Shown: positions 44,342-55,339 of the stretch, in pieces
Position numbering within the stretch: the stretch's first letter is position 1
Layout: each line of letters opens with the position of its first letter
Origin: Nymphaea colorata
Lineage: Eukaryota; Streptophyta; Magnoliopsida; Nymphaeales; Nymphaeaceae
Assembly (NCBI RefSeq): GCF_008831285.2
Contig: NC_045147.1
Span: 3,682,001 to 3,746,000, forward strand
Reading direction: 5' to 3'
Length of the DNA: 64,000 bases
Position numbers and translations under genes: made by a program
Notes under the pieces: model-generated
The model's input: only the letters and a program-made list of their open reading frames with translations
Told to the model about the DNA's origin: nothing
Database searches by the model: none

Positions 44342-45015
44342 GAAACCATGCCTGATCAGATGTACAAATTAGAATCTAGACAAGCTGAAAAGATATGTGA
44401 GTTGGAAGCCATACATGCTGCAAAGAGATATGAACTGGAAGCTAATACAAAAAAGGTAAACAAGTTAAAAGCCCAAAAGTAGATGACAATGTTGGAAGAA
44501 AAAAACTATGGTAAATATTCAATGAAATACGTTAATTTTTTTTAGGTCTATGATCAGTAGAAAAGTATATGATTTGTTAGGTTTGGCATAACTCTTTTCT
44601 TGTTGTACTTTCTTAAATATATTTAAAAATAGCTTCAAATGTCATGTGCATCTCAGTCAAAAAAATATTATGGTGCATGAAGTAGAAACAAATCATGCTG
44701 TTCAGATGCATAAATTAAAAGCTAGACAAGCAGAAAATATATACAAGTTAGAAGTCATACATGCGAAAAAGATATATGAACTAGAAGCTAATACCAAAAA
44801 AATAAACAAGTTAAAAGCCCAAGTCAAGATGTTGATGACAATGTTGAAAAAAAAACTAATTGATAAATATTCAATGAAATATGTTAAGTTTTTTAAGTCT
44901 ATGATCAGTATATATGATTTGTTAGGTTTGACATAACTCTTCTCTTGTTGTTAATTTTATAAATTTAAAGATAGCTTCAAATGTCATGTGCATCTCGGCT
45001 AAAAAAAAAATTGTG

Positions 45016-46300
45016 GAAGAAAATGTTTGGTATTAACTAATTTAAGTTTACATGTTGATTGTCAGAATGCTTTTCAGACATACATGTCATCTTTCAGATG
45101 TAAAAGCTATATTTATCATTATTGGTACTGAGGGAGAATGTGATATTCAGTTCCTCATCCCATGGGAGTATGACTTTATATCTTATCAGGCTCCCTTCAT
45201 CTCCAAAGGCAAGAAATGTTGTTGACTTTAAACTATTCAATGCTTTAATTAAGTTGTACTTTCCATATTTACAATTGATAGCATGCAATCACTGTGCCTT
45301 AATGAGTTTGGGTGAGAAAATGTTGTTTAACCAAGCAGTCAATAGACAACTCTGATCCATCACATATTTAGTGGCAATCTCCAGTCTCAGTGAGTTTTTT
45401 GTATTTAGGCGATTTGAGTAGTCAAGAGACTCATAATAATTATCATAATTTATGATCATTAGATAATTAACACTATGTTTAGAAATTAATTGATTAAGTG
45501 GTCAAAATTTATGGATAATTATCATAGCAATGGAGGTTGGCCATGATCAGCTTGGTTTCTTTGAACAGTCAGCACTAATGTAGGCACCTTGCTATGGTTA
45601 CTAGGAAGCCATTCTAACCTCATTCTTTGCAAATCCAATGTAAGATTCTTGTTTTTATGTGAATTTGTACTTGTAACTCTATTATGTATTATATATGATT
45701 CGCTTAAAAGAATAATTCTTTTGAACATTCTTTGGCTTCTTTTTGTAAATTCATAAAGCAGATTATCTCTCAATGGTGGCACTGCCCTTCGTTTATGGGC
45801 ATCCCTATTGTATGAGTCTCCTCTTTGCTGACTATATTCCTATGTGGCGGGAATTTAGAAAGTTTTTCCAACAACTTCATCAAAATATGCATCGAATGTG
45901 GCATTCAAAGAGAGGTACATTGGTTGAACTTTTTATATCCTTATTGTTTTTTTTTTTTCAATATCTCATGGTGGGCATAAAGGTAAATAGAGTTTTCCTT
46001 TTTCTTTTTACTCTTATGAATGAACTATCTAGAATTATTAATAAACCACCAAATGGTGGAATCGCTGGACTTCATATGGCCCCATTAAATGAGCGTGTTC
46101 AGTTGCATTTGGATATGGGTGCCTTTGTCTGTAAGGTGACTGTTGTAGATCTGACAACAATTGACTTGATTGGTTATTATCGTATTCTTGAAACACATTT
46201 CTTGATCTTTATGAAGCTTTTATTTGACCTACTTATGTTTGCAATTCTTGCACACTTTAGAGTTAAAATCTTGACCGTTTGAGTTGCAAAGTGTCCACAT
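45016..46300. other. Unassigned; possible exon near 45.77-46.28 kb
   Basis: A 169-codon open frame on the plus strand (45,773-46,282) contains a poly-T intron-like tract and a stretch 'IINKPPNGGIAGLHMAPLNE' that looks protein-like but is not recognised. The frame as a whole is unlikely to be one protein. Confidence 0.25.
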
Positions 46301-47610
46301 CCATAGAAATCCATTAAACAAGCTATTCAAGGGAGCAACTTTTAAACCAAATCAAATTCTATTTTTTGTATTTTGTTGTAGCTAAACAGCAGTTTCAAAA
46401 GATTCTCCCAATTTTTAGCTTCTCTAGGTAAGAACTGGCAATAAAATTTGGATGCTTGTGTATTTTAGTGCATCAGATATTTATAAAACTTTTAACTTGT
46501 AATATTCAGTAATCATAATGCATTGTACCTTATTTCAGAGGTTTAAGTCATTAATTTTCTGTTCAAGTGTCCTACATCTTGTTCCATGCTTCACTTTTGT
46601 TGGTGCAGTCTAGTGGCACATAAACTTGTAATGTTTTTTCTTCCAGTCCTTTATCTTTATCTTCATATTGCTAAAATGTTTATTAACTATTATGTCTAGT
46701 AAAATCTTCTTAACCAAAGTGGAAATACGCTTCATAAGGCTAAAAATATAGGTTTCCAATTATTTATATGCCAGATTTCACGATTTTAATGTATTTTTTC
46801 CTTGAAAAGTAAGAAAAATTGTTTATTAACATGGCCGATGGTTCAAACAACTTCATACCTATAGAACTCTAGAGTAGTATTTAACAAGTCCTTTCACAAC
46901 AATCAAAATTTTTTGTGTTCATGATGGATAAGGCATATGTAATGTACAATGATTATGACTAGTTAAATAAACAGCTTAAGTAAAAGTAATTTTTGAATAA
47001 TATTATAATATAAAATTAGATATTTTTGTCTCGTTGGGCCCTTTAAGAACAGTATTTGCAAAATCTTGAAACTTGGGAAGTATGTGACATTGATGAGTAT
47101 ATGCATGCATACATGCAACTAGTTTAATTCAAGAAACTTATTTCCCAAGATTGTATAATCTTGACAGTTTCTCACTGTGATTAGTAGGTTGGATCTGGAT
47201 ACATTGTGCGGGAAACCTGGTACAGCGGCATTCCATGGTATATGGTTCCATTTGTTGTTACAACTAACTAGCCTTAATGAAGTTTTTGTTGTCCATCCAC
47301 TTCGAAACTGCTTGAAATTTTGAATTATGGAATGTCTTAGATAGTACCTTCGTTGGTCAATTTTCAGATCAAAACTGCAGCAGGTGCTTGTATGGCTTAT
47401 GGTTTGAACAGACGAGAGAGACCCTTGAAGTTTGGCTTTTTAACATAGACTGATACCTTATCTTACTCAATATTGAAACACATGGAAGTATTCATCTCAC
47501 TAGATGAGATAAGATCCTAGGTGCCACTATTTGGCCAGCTTTTATTTTGAACTTTCATATTGTTATTTACTGTTGCTTATGCTTCTAAAGCCTTCTACTA
47601 ACTTCTTCTG
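46301..47610. other. AT-rich, no recognised feature
   Basis: Intron-like sequence ending in an acceptor 'cttctgttgcag' at 47,616. Confidence 0.4.
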
Positions 47611-47616
47611 TTGCAG

Positions 47617-47745
47617 GTTGTATGCTCGAGATGTGATAATGTATCCAATAGATATGAGAACATGATGGATTTAACTATGGCTTTGTACACCATTTGGATT
47701 GCAGACCTACTGCACTTGGCATCTCTTAATGGCAGATATCCGTAA
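47617..47745 (+). pseudogene. Ubiquitin-specific protease-like exon fragment
   Basis: After acceptor 'ctgttgcag' the reading is 'VVCSRCDNVSNRYENMMDLT', closely resembling the zinc-ribbon CxxC and 'YENIMDLT' region of plant USP-type deubiquitinases (UBP15-19 group). Beyond this the reading departs from the family, and a donor-like GTAAGT lies at about 47,741. Isolated, with no flanking USP exons, so probably a gene fragment or pseudogene. Confidence 0.4.
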
Positions 47746-47759
47746 GTGTCCATGTTTTT

Positions 47760-48240
47760 TATTGTCTAATCGTAAATGATAATACACAAATATGACCTTG
47801 ATTTTTCTGTTTGCATTTAATCCAAGTTTGGGCAGATAATTAAAGTTAATGGGGCTTATGCTGACTAATAGAAAGGATCTGGGAGTAGGGTTCTCCTTCA
47901 ACCAACCAAATGAAGAAATTGGTGATGTTGGACAGTTGGAGTGATGGGCTTAGCTAGAGGGCAACCAAATCTCAGGGGATTAGATCTGTGTGGCTGCATC
48001 TTCATAAATATACATAATATCTTGAATTTATTGTGTATAATTTTTATGGTTTTAGATTGGATGGCGTATCATTCCCTGCAGTAAATGTGGTGGGGAATCT
48101 TCTTTGTTTAATTCATTTAGTTTTTGGTTGAATTCGTTAATTTTCCTACAATAAAAGGGGGCTCTTGCCCAGAAGGTTGTACGTCTATTTCGCACCCACT
48201 TCGGTATCTGCAGCTCAACCAAAAAAAAAAAAAAAGCAAG
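47760..48240. other. No gene recognised
   Basis: AT-rich, with a poly-A run at about 48,221-48,236 that could be the tail of a small retroposed sequence. Confidence 0.35.
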
Positions 48241-48241
48241 T

Positions 48242-48484
48242 AAAAATAATTAGTTGTGCAGCCGGTTGGTTGCGTTAGTGTTAGATCAGAAGCAACTCAA
48301 CCAGTGTGGTACTAATGATGGTAAACCTTCATTACCAACCATTAATACTAACATATATCATTTTCGCAAGAAAAGCTTCTATAATGATGCCTTTAGTAAT
48401 ACAATTTGTAATATACCGTTTGTGTTAGAGGACATCTTTACTAACGCATCAAGTGCATTGGTAAAAGTCTTCTTTCTTGTAGTG
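48242..48484. mobile_element. CACTA-type (EnSpm) element fragment
   Basis: The right end reads, on the minus strand, CACTACAAGAAAGAAG, the hallmark CACTA terminus, followed by 'ttggtaaa' and 'gcgttagtaaagatg' subterminal motifs typical of CACTA elements. No matching left terminus was found, so it is truncated at the left. Non-coding. Confidence 0.6.
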
Positions 48485-48499
48485 TTGGCTAGGAATTAA

Positions 48500-49270
48500 G
48501 TTAGATGAGACTAGCACTGTGTCTATGACGGTAGTCAAAGCACATTAAAACCCTAATTAAATTAATTTCTAATGGAGTACACTTTAGAAAATGTACCTTT
48601 CAAAATGATTTTCGCTAATCAAACCTTTTCAAAGCCCTGATTGTTGTGCACGATCAAAAAGTAGGCTTAGGCCAGTCCCTGATTGTCTTCCTAAGGGCAA
48701 GCCTAGACCAGCCTTGGAATCCTCAACTACGTCCCTAAACTCTAGAATTAAGACCCTATGTCAACCCCTAAACCCTAACTTCAATGTCTATCAAAACTAG
48801 TTATTGAAGTTTTTTACCTACAACCCTAGTTCATGTCCAAGCCAAACCCTAGGTGATCTCTTGTTAAAAGCTTTTTTATCAATGGAATTGGATCTCAAGA
48901 ATTAGGGTTGCGATTGGATTTTTATAATGATCAGATCTTGCACTTAGATATTGGATCTTAAAGCACTTGGATCATGATCTGTCTAGATTTTGTGAATAAT
49001 TAGATCTTATAAAACCCTAAATGACCCTGGAACTGTGGTGCTGGTTCTAGATCTGGATTTGATTTTGTTCCAATGGGATCTTTGGAACTTAATCTGGATC
49101 AAGCAAACTCTTAAGTTGTGATATTTGACGTTAACTCGAACTCAGTTTGAAACATTATATTTGTGAATCATGTGAATTCCATTTGGATCTTGGATCACAA
49201 TGTTGGAACACAGTCTGAACTTTATCATGACACTTGGATGTCTGCTTGATCTAGTTTTGAGATTTGAACT
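48500..49270. other. Unassigned AT-rich sequence
   Basis: Contains many 'ccctaaa/accctaa'-like and 'ttggatct' words, no coding reading recognised. Confidence 0.4.
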
Positions 49271-49850
49271 GAACCTTTGGGGTCATAATAAAATATCTTT
49301 GCTGGAAACGAATTGTTTACTCAAGTCACTTAGCAAAGATTTCAAACAAACCACTTCATAGGCTGTCAGCCATTGTCGATATTCACTCCCGCTGACAAGC
49401 AAGAAACTATTTGTTGTTTCTTTGTTTTCCAATAAATTATGCTATTTCCAAAAAACAAATTCGATACCCAAAAACCAGTTTGCATGTTTCTCCATGCTGC
49501 CCAATCAGCATCGTAAAATACTTTCAAATTCAATTGATTATTGGCTTGAAAAAGAATGTCCTAACCAAAATTTTACTTGATATATCAGATGATTCACACA
49601 ACCTTGCACATCTCTACAGACCCTGTTTTTCTTGAGCATACGAAGCATATAGAAGTTGTCGTCGTCTCATATTATATTTAATTAAAGAGAAGGTAATTCA
49701 AGCTTTGTTCATGTCTTTAAGAAACCTAGTAGTTGGTATCTTCACTAAGGCTTTGGGAAAAGTTCAATTTCAATACTTGAAGGCCATACTTGTGGTGAAG
49801 AATCCTTACACACCAGTTTGAGGGGGAGAGATAAGTAATGTGAAAGTCCC
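49270..49850. pseudogene. Copia RNase H remnant with internal inversion
   Basis: From about 49,635 down to 49,270 the minus strand reads 'QLNLKVFYDADWAA', 'KTKKQQIV' and a decayed 'AEYRAMA...CEVVWLKSLLSDL'. The next part of the same domain, 'TKHIEV' then 'VGIFTKALGKVQFQYL', is on the plus strand from 49,630 to 49,820, followed by a polypurine tract TTTGAGGGGGAG. Inverting 49,270-49,635 restores the normal order of motifs. Possible LTR sequence begins at about 49,840. Confidence 0.75.
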
Positions 49851-51780
49851 ATTTATTGTAATTTGCAGTTGTGGGGCTCACAATTCAAGTTCTCCAATTA
49901 GAGAAGTTTATTATCAAGAAGATCGCATGTTGTTAAAGAATTTCCTACAATTTATTTCTAACCCGCTTTATACAGTTGTTGATTTGTTATACATGGGTCA
50001 ATCATGTAAGTTAGTATGAATCTTATTACACTTGTGCATGAATTTGTCTAGAGAGTTCATATGTCTAACCTATATGAAAGAATTTAAGTTGCAGAATGAA
50101 GTGAAGTTCGCATGTCCGGTATCCTATATTCTTCCATATCATCTCTCCGTTCAGTTCTGTTTAGTCCTGTTTCTGCTCTGTAATTTACAAGATTACTTCC
50201 TGAACTATGAGGGGCAGGATTGACATGGAACCACATGGTCTATTGAAGTACTCTCTCTAAACTCTCACACGGAAATTACCAGTAGAGAAAGTTTTCATGT
50301 AACTGATAGTAATTTTAATTCACCTACGACACTTGAAAGACAAAACTTGAAATACTATGTTTGCTTTCTTCCCCAAAGCAGCTTCATGAAGAACATAACA
50401 CGTCTCTTTGATTGCTTGTTGATGACAAAAATGGTTCAGTCTTGAATGAGGAATGCCATGAATTTTATTTTTTGTTGCTTTGCCCTTCATCACGGATCTG
50501 GAGAAGCCAGTGTTATATATTCTAACTTCATCTATTTCGGCCCAGGTTCTATGAGCCCATTTTCTTCAGAAGTATGAGCTAGTCCAATCTCATTAAGCTA
50601 TATATCCAATTCATACTTTGAAGCCATTATCTAGTCCTTTCTTTAGGCTGCTCACCCGTCTCAAATGAGTCCCCAAGGCATCTCAGGGTTTTGTGCAAAA
50701 GGTTTCTTCTTGTTAGTTCCAGCTTTTCGAATACTGATACAAGGATATCCAACGATTGGTTAAGAGAATGAAACACCAAGTGCATTGTGGAGAAGAATAT
50801 GCATGAAGTTTGTGTACCTCATCTCCATCAACCACTTATCCAACACTGCCTAACCTAACTTACACAGGACATTCCCCTGCTCAACCTAGTGGTTCCTCCA
50901 GGCATAGTGCCATGTAGGATTTTCAATAGCGCGAAACCCATGTTCATAAAATTGCTCAATCCAGCACAAAGTAAAAGATGCGAGTCCTTCCAATCTTGTC
51001 CTTATCTCCAGGATCAGTCACCTAAAGATAGCAATAGGGAGACCAAGAGATTGAGCTAACTCTCTTTGACTCCTATATTGATACCAATTTGAAAGCTAAG
51101 TTAGGGTGTAAATACACATCAATGATCAACACAAGCCTGGAAGTGTTCAGCTTCTTCATTATTCCTTCCCAGGATTTCTTAAGGTGAAAGGATGCCACCC
51201 CAAGAATACTTGAGCATTAGCATTTGCTTAGTGATTGTTGGATAAGAGAAAAGAGAACTCTTTCATAAACTCCTTGTAATGTTTCTTGACAGCATGATCC
51301 AGCATAAAAGCTGCTCAGGCTGGATTATAATGAAAGCTGCTCTAGGTTTGATTCAAAACAACCAAGTCCGCCTAAATTACTACTTCTCATCCATGACCAT
51401 CTCTGCTTGGCTATGCACCAGAAGCTTGATCTTCTCTGCAAGAACCCAGTGACTTCTCTATAGTAGCTGGAAAAATGCTTTGAAGGCATAAGTTACCGTG
51501 TAGAGAGTGGAGTGTGACTTCTCTATTTGATTATAACTTCTCTGCTTGATCAGAGATAAATTCACGAGCTACGTGGTCTCACCAAAATTGCTATAAGCAC
51601 CTGCCGAAGTACGCATTTCTTCCTAGATCTGACAACTAGCTGGAGGCATAGAAGGAAAGAAGCTTCTGGCTAGTATCTCTGGATCCAACCCAACATCCTT
51701 CTAATCAAGTCGGTCTTTATTTCATCATTAGAGTAACAAACAACTCGTTCAAATGTGAGAAAGTGGAAGGGCGTGAAATG
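49840..51780. other. Possible copia LTR, then unassigned sequence
   Basis: The first few hundred bases follow a polypurine tract and may be an LTR, but no second copy allows its end to be set. The rest shows no recognisable exons; a 'ttgataccaat' near 51,080 resembles a primer site but lacks an adjoining LTR edge. Confidence 0.35.
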
Positions 51781-51789
51781 CCAACGAGG

Positions 51790-53090
51790 GTCATAACGAT
51801 GAAGTGGACCGGGTTGCTTGCATGAGCAAAGTCAATGGGGAACGAGCAACAGACGGGAAAAGAAGCAGTTGCCTAGTAACCATATGTTCTTGACATGTGG
51901 TGCGGGGGGCAAATGGTGCTTCAGATTTGAACCATAGTATACATTCTCGAAAAGGAGGAATGAAGTCTCTTAGTTTTCCTCCATTGCCCTTAAATTTGAA
52001 ATGCATGTTAAGCCTGCAAGCAAGTTGCCTATACTGCTTTCCCTCTCATTCTACCTCCTCAATTGCCTGCTTCGATCCGTAATTTTTTGGGTTGCCATGC
52101 ATTTCATCTCGATTTGGGTTGAAGGCTTTGGTTTGCTCTTTTCAGGACAATCAAACCTTGGTCTTCCTTTTTTCTTTGCCTATCTTTTTTCCTTCCTCCT
52201 ACTGTCACTGAGTCAGAAAACTAGGATGCCCTTCGCACATCACACGTTCTCACCATCAACCTTGTATTCCGAGCCCAGAGGAAAACAGGGAGGGCCACCA
52301 CCCTCGTATCCGGAAAAGAAAAAAGGCTTCAGCTTTTTTACGGTATCTCCCGCCCATCATCGTCGACATAAATGGGTTAACAATCACCAAGATGAATGGG
52401 TTAACAATCACCAAGCTCTCCTGGGGCCCAAGCTACACCAGCAAACAACGTGTTACAGCATCACTGCTAACCTTGGGAGTTGTACTCAAAGTGAGGTAAT
52501 CATATTCTCATCCATTGTCATACCTTAGGCTGCCACTTGGCAATAAAGTTTTAGTACCCATCTTCCACGCCCATTCTCGAGGAACAATGTTCAGCTTCTC
52601 TGCACTCGTCACCCTGACGATAGGCCAAAAATTTGTGGTTCATTGCCTCCTCTCTCAATATGGCCGTAGGCATTGAAACACAAAATTGCACTCCCAAGCA
52701 ACCCAATTGTGTCCTCCTCTTCTATTGCGGCAACCATTCAAAGGGGAGAAGCGTGGATGGCTCAGCCTTCCGTGATCCAGCACCGTGGCACATCCGTGTC
52801 TACACCTCCCACTACCAAAGCACTCTCGACTAGCATTGGCATGGGCTATCGACTAGCATTGGCATGGGCAGACCTCATCGTTTCTCTATTGTATCAGCCA
52901 CATTTTCTGAACTAGACAGATACTTGGTTATTAGACACGAGAGGTATTGGAGGCCTCTAAATCTGTCGACGATGCATCACGGACATGCAAAATACGCACT
53001 CACTGACAGGTTTCCAGCAGTGTTCATACACGAAAAATATTGCAGGCCACCAGATATTCATTTTCAAAGCAAAGAGCCTTGGATATCTCC
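51790..53090. other. Unassigned; two small tandem duplications
   Basis: Near-perfect 23-bp duplications occur at about 52,371-52,420 ('aatgggttaacaatcaccaag') and 52,831-52,876 ('gactagcattggcatgggc'). Open frames such as 52,001-52,528 have no known domains. Confidence 0.5.
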
Positions 53091-53099
53091 GTAGGAGAA

Positions 53100-53535
53100 C
53101 AAGGTGTTTAAAGAAAAAAAAAATGCACGAGAGAGAGAGAGCTCCCGACATAGCTGCGAGCTTGCACCACGTTCTCAATCCAAATAATAATGATGAGCCA
53201 AAAACAAAAATCAAACTTTTCAAGACCACCATGAAACAACATGAAGGAAACAATATCTCCACAATCAAAAGACACACATTACAAAGACATTTGTAAGTCC
53301 CCGTCCCATTTATTCGTCTGAAAAGCAGTAGCTGCACCTGGCAAACAAACTCTCTCCGGACCTCAACAGAGAAACACATTATTTCCTACCCAATGATATC
53401 AAGAAAAAGAAAAAAGGGACAGCATACCTACACAATAGCACGAAGACCTCCCCCAACCCCATCCCCCACCTCCTCACACATAAATATTCAAACTGGGAGA
53501 AAAAAGGTGACCTCTTTACCTCCAAGACGCTGGAT
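53100..53535 (-). other. Likely 3' UTR of PUR-alpha gene
   Basis: Non-coding sequence downstream of the stop at 53,536, containing a GA tract (53,130-53,141 in plus view). Its extent is a guess. Confidence 0.4.
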
Positions 53536-55330
53536 TCATCTCTGGGCAGGTTCCACTGTCCTAATGTTAGGTCCGGTCATCGACTCAATTCGATCCTTGG
53601 TAATCTCAACAAAATGACCAATCATGTCATGGAACTGTTTCAGCCCTGATATGGGCAGAATGATTGAAGATCGATCAGCTCCCGCCACCTGCCACACGAA
53701 AGATTACCTGCATCAACTTAGGGGAAGCCCCAGAAAAATCTACTAATGCACAATAACAATAGGAGGACAAAGCAATGTTGTAAAAAGCATATCGTAAGCC
53801 GTATCGGTCTAGATTTAATATACGCCATATCATAAAATATTGTAACGTATCGTAATCGTATACTTTTTTTTTTTAATAAATAAAAAAAATAGGAAAAAAA
53901 TTCGAAAAATTCATAAAAAATCAGTAAAAATCAAGAATAATATATTCTTCATAGAAAACACAAAAAACACACAGATTCATAAGTCAAGGTCAATAAGTCT
54001 ATGAGATACCACATAAAAAAAAAAATAGATGTTATGTATTTCATCACAAGATAATGAAATTGTGAAAATGTTCAATGTCAATACATATAAAATGAAAGCA
54101 CCCTGACTCTCATTCATAATCTTCATCATATTCATTATCATCCTCATCTCTATCTTCTTCATTTTCATCTTCACGATTTAATAAAACTTCTTTCCTTCCA
54201 ATGGGAATCAGCCACCCACGCACAAATCCATGGTTTAATTGATGATTTTATTTTGAAATCCGATGATTTAACAATGGAAATCGATGATTTCCCTCCACGG
54301 CAGCACAATCTCTAGGTTAAAAATGAAGAAGGGCCGGGTTTTAATAGAAAAAACTCGAAACAAGGGGGTTCCAGCCCCCCTTTTTTGAAATCAGCCTGTG
54401 TCGTATGATATAGGGCATATCGCACCGTATCATATGATACGGGGGCCTGTATCGTACGTATCGTAAGATATAGGCACGATACACCGCTATTTACGATACA
54501 GGGGGTGTATCGTATCGTATTTGTAAAAGAGACGATACGTATCGTACGATACGGCCCCATATCGTACAACACTGGGACAAAGGCATTGATTTTGATGACA
54601 CTTTGATAAAGTGATTTATGAGCAGAGGTACTCGCAAGGAGCATTACACCAAGAAAGTCTCTCAACCCGGGCACAGCATTGTGTTTCAAAAAAAGAAAAA
54701 AAGAACTGTCTTCACCTCACATGGAACTACAATTACATATTTACATAGAGCAATCGAAGAGCTAGGCACCTTTGGCCTTTTCTGCACCGGAAATAATACT
54801 TCAGAAAATACGACCCTAAAAGATCAAGTACCTCAGATATCCTCAGGAAATGACCACGGTTGTTGCTACCAAGATCAAAGAAGAAGCGTTTCTGGTCAGC
54901 TCTGATCACCTTGGATAGACCCATACTGCCCATTTCGTCTGATGGTGGCAGCTCAACTGACCTCTCAACATTCAGTTCAGCTGCTGGTGTTGCCTGAGTA
55001 CTGTGGCCTGAAATGAACCCGGCTCCCACATCATCTGAAAGCCCAGTGAGTCGTTCTGATGATTCAGAGGTTTGCTGGTTTGAAAAATTGGATAACCATT
55101 GTTAAAACATTAAAATGTATAGCAGAAAAGAAAACACCTGGATAAAAGGGAAACAAGAAACCACGTAGAAAGGAACATCAGAAGGCCACCTGATTTGGTA
55201 GAATAAACAATCTAGAAGCATCATATATTTCTGCCAATATGTTCCTGAATGCTGCCCATCCTTCATCCCTAGCACTTCCAGCAGGAATTATTATTGTGCT
55301 GCGATTTCTGCTTACAGACGCCTCTGAAAC
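53536..55330 (-). CDS. PUR-alpha-type single-stranded nucleic-acid-binding protein (3' half)
   Basis: Three exons on the minus strand: 55,330-55,190 (47 codons), 55,074-54,832 (81 codons) and 53,688-53,536 (50 codons plus stop). All are in phase 0 with GT-AG introns. The readings contain PUR-repeat landmarks: 'STIIIPAGSARDEGWAAFRNIL', then 'KVIRADQKRFFFDLGSNNRG', then 'SSIILPISGLKQFHDMIGHFVEI' and a C-terminus 'RTVEPAQR'. PUR-alpha binds purine-rich single-stranded DNA/RNA in nucleus and cytoplasm. The family's N-terminal PUR repeat ('KLFYFDL...') should be encoded upstream (above 55,331), but I find no such exon up to 64,000. The first intron acceptor at 55,331-55,332 is intact, so the exons may lie beyond the window or be lost. 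Confidence 0.9.
53773..54574. mobile_element. hAT-type MITE in PUR-alpha last intron, 802 bp
   Basis: Perfect 8-bp duplication GGACAAAG (53,765-53,772 and 54,575-54,582). Ends CAATGTTGTA and (reverse complement) CAGTGTTGTA. Both subterminal zones are crowded with GTATCGTA/CGTATCG motifs, the right one especially (54,400-54,565). The interior is AT-rich with no transposase. It lies in the 1,143-bp intron between the last two exons. Confidence 0.95.
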
Positions 55331-55339
55331 CTGCAACAT

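Larger units (their letters stand above)
40890..45015 (+). pseudogene. Duplicated coiled-coil coding unit, split by insertion
   Basis: A reading starting at about 40,902 ('MEKNVTLHEELDYL', 'MVHEVE') is interrupted at 40,967 by a 3.4-kb element and resumes at 44,342 with 'YKLESRQAEKICELEAIHA' and 'YELEANTKKVNKLKAQ'. A second tandem copy of the unit starts at 44,670 and encodes the same heptad pattern in a 96-codon open frame (44,646-44,936). The first copy has a one-base shift just after the insertion. I do not recognise the family; the second copy could still be an exon of a live gene. Confidence 0.5.

Noticed and set aside
51060-51095. Possible primer-binding site (ttgataccaat)
   Set aside because: Matches only part of the iMet site and has no LTR edge or coding region beside it.
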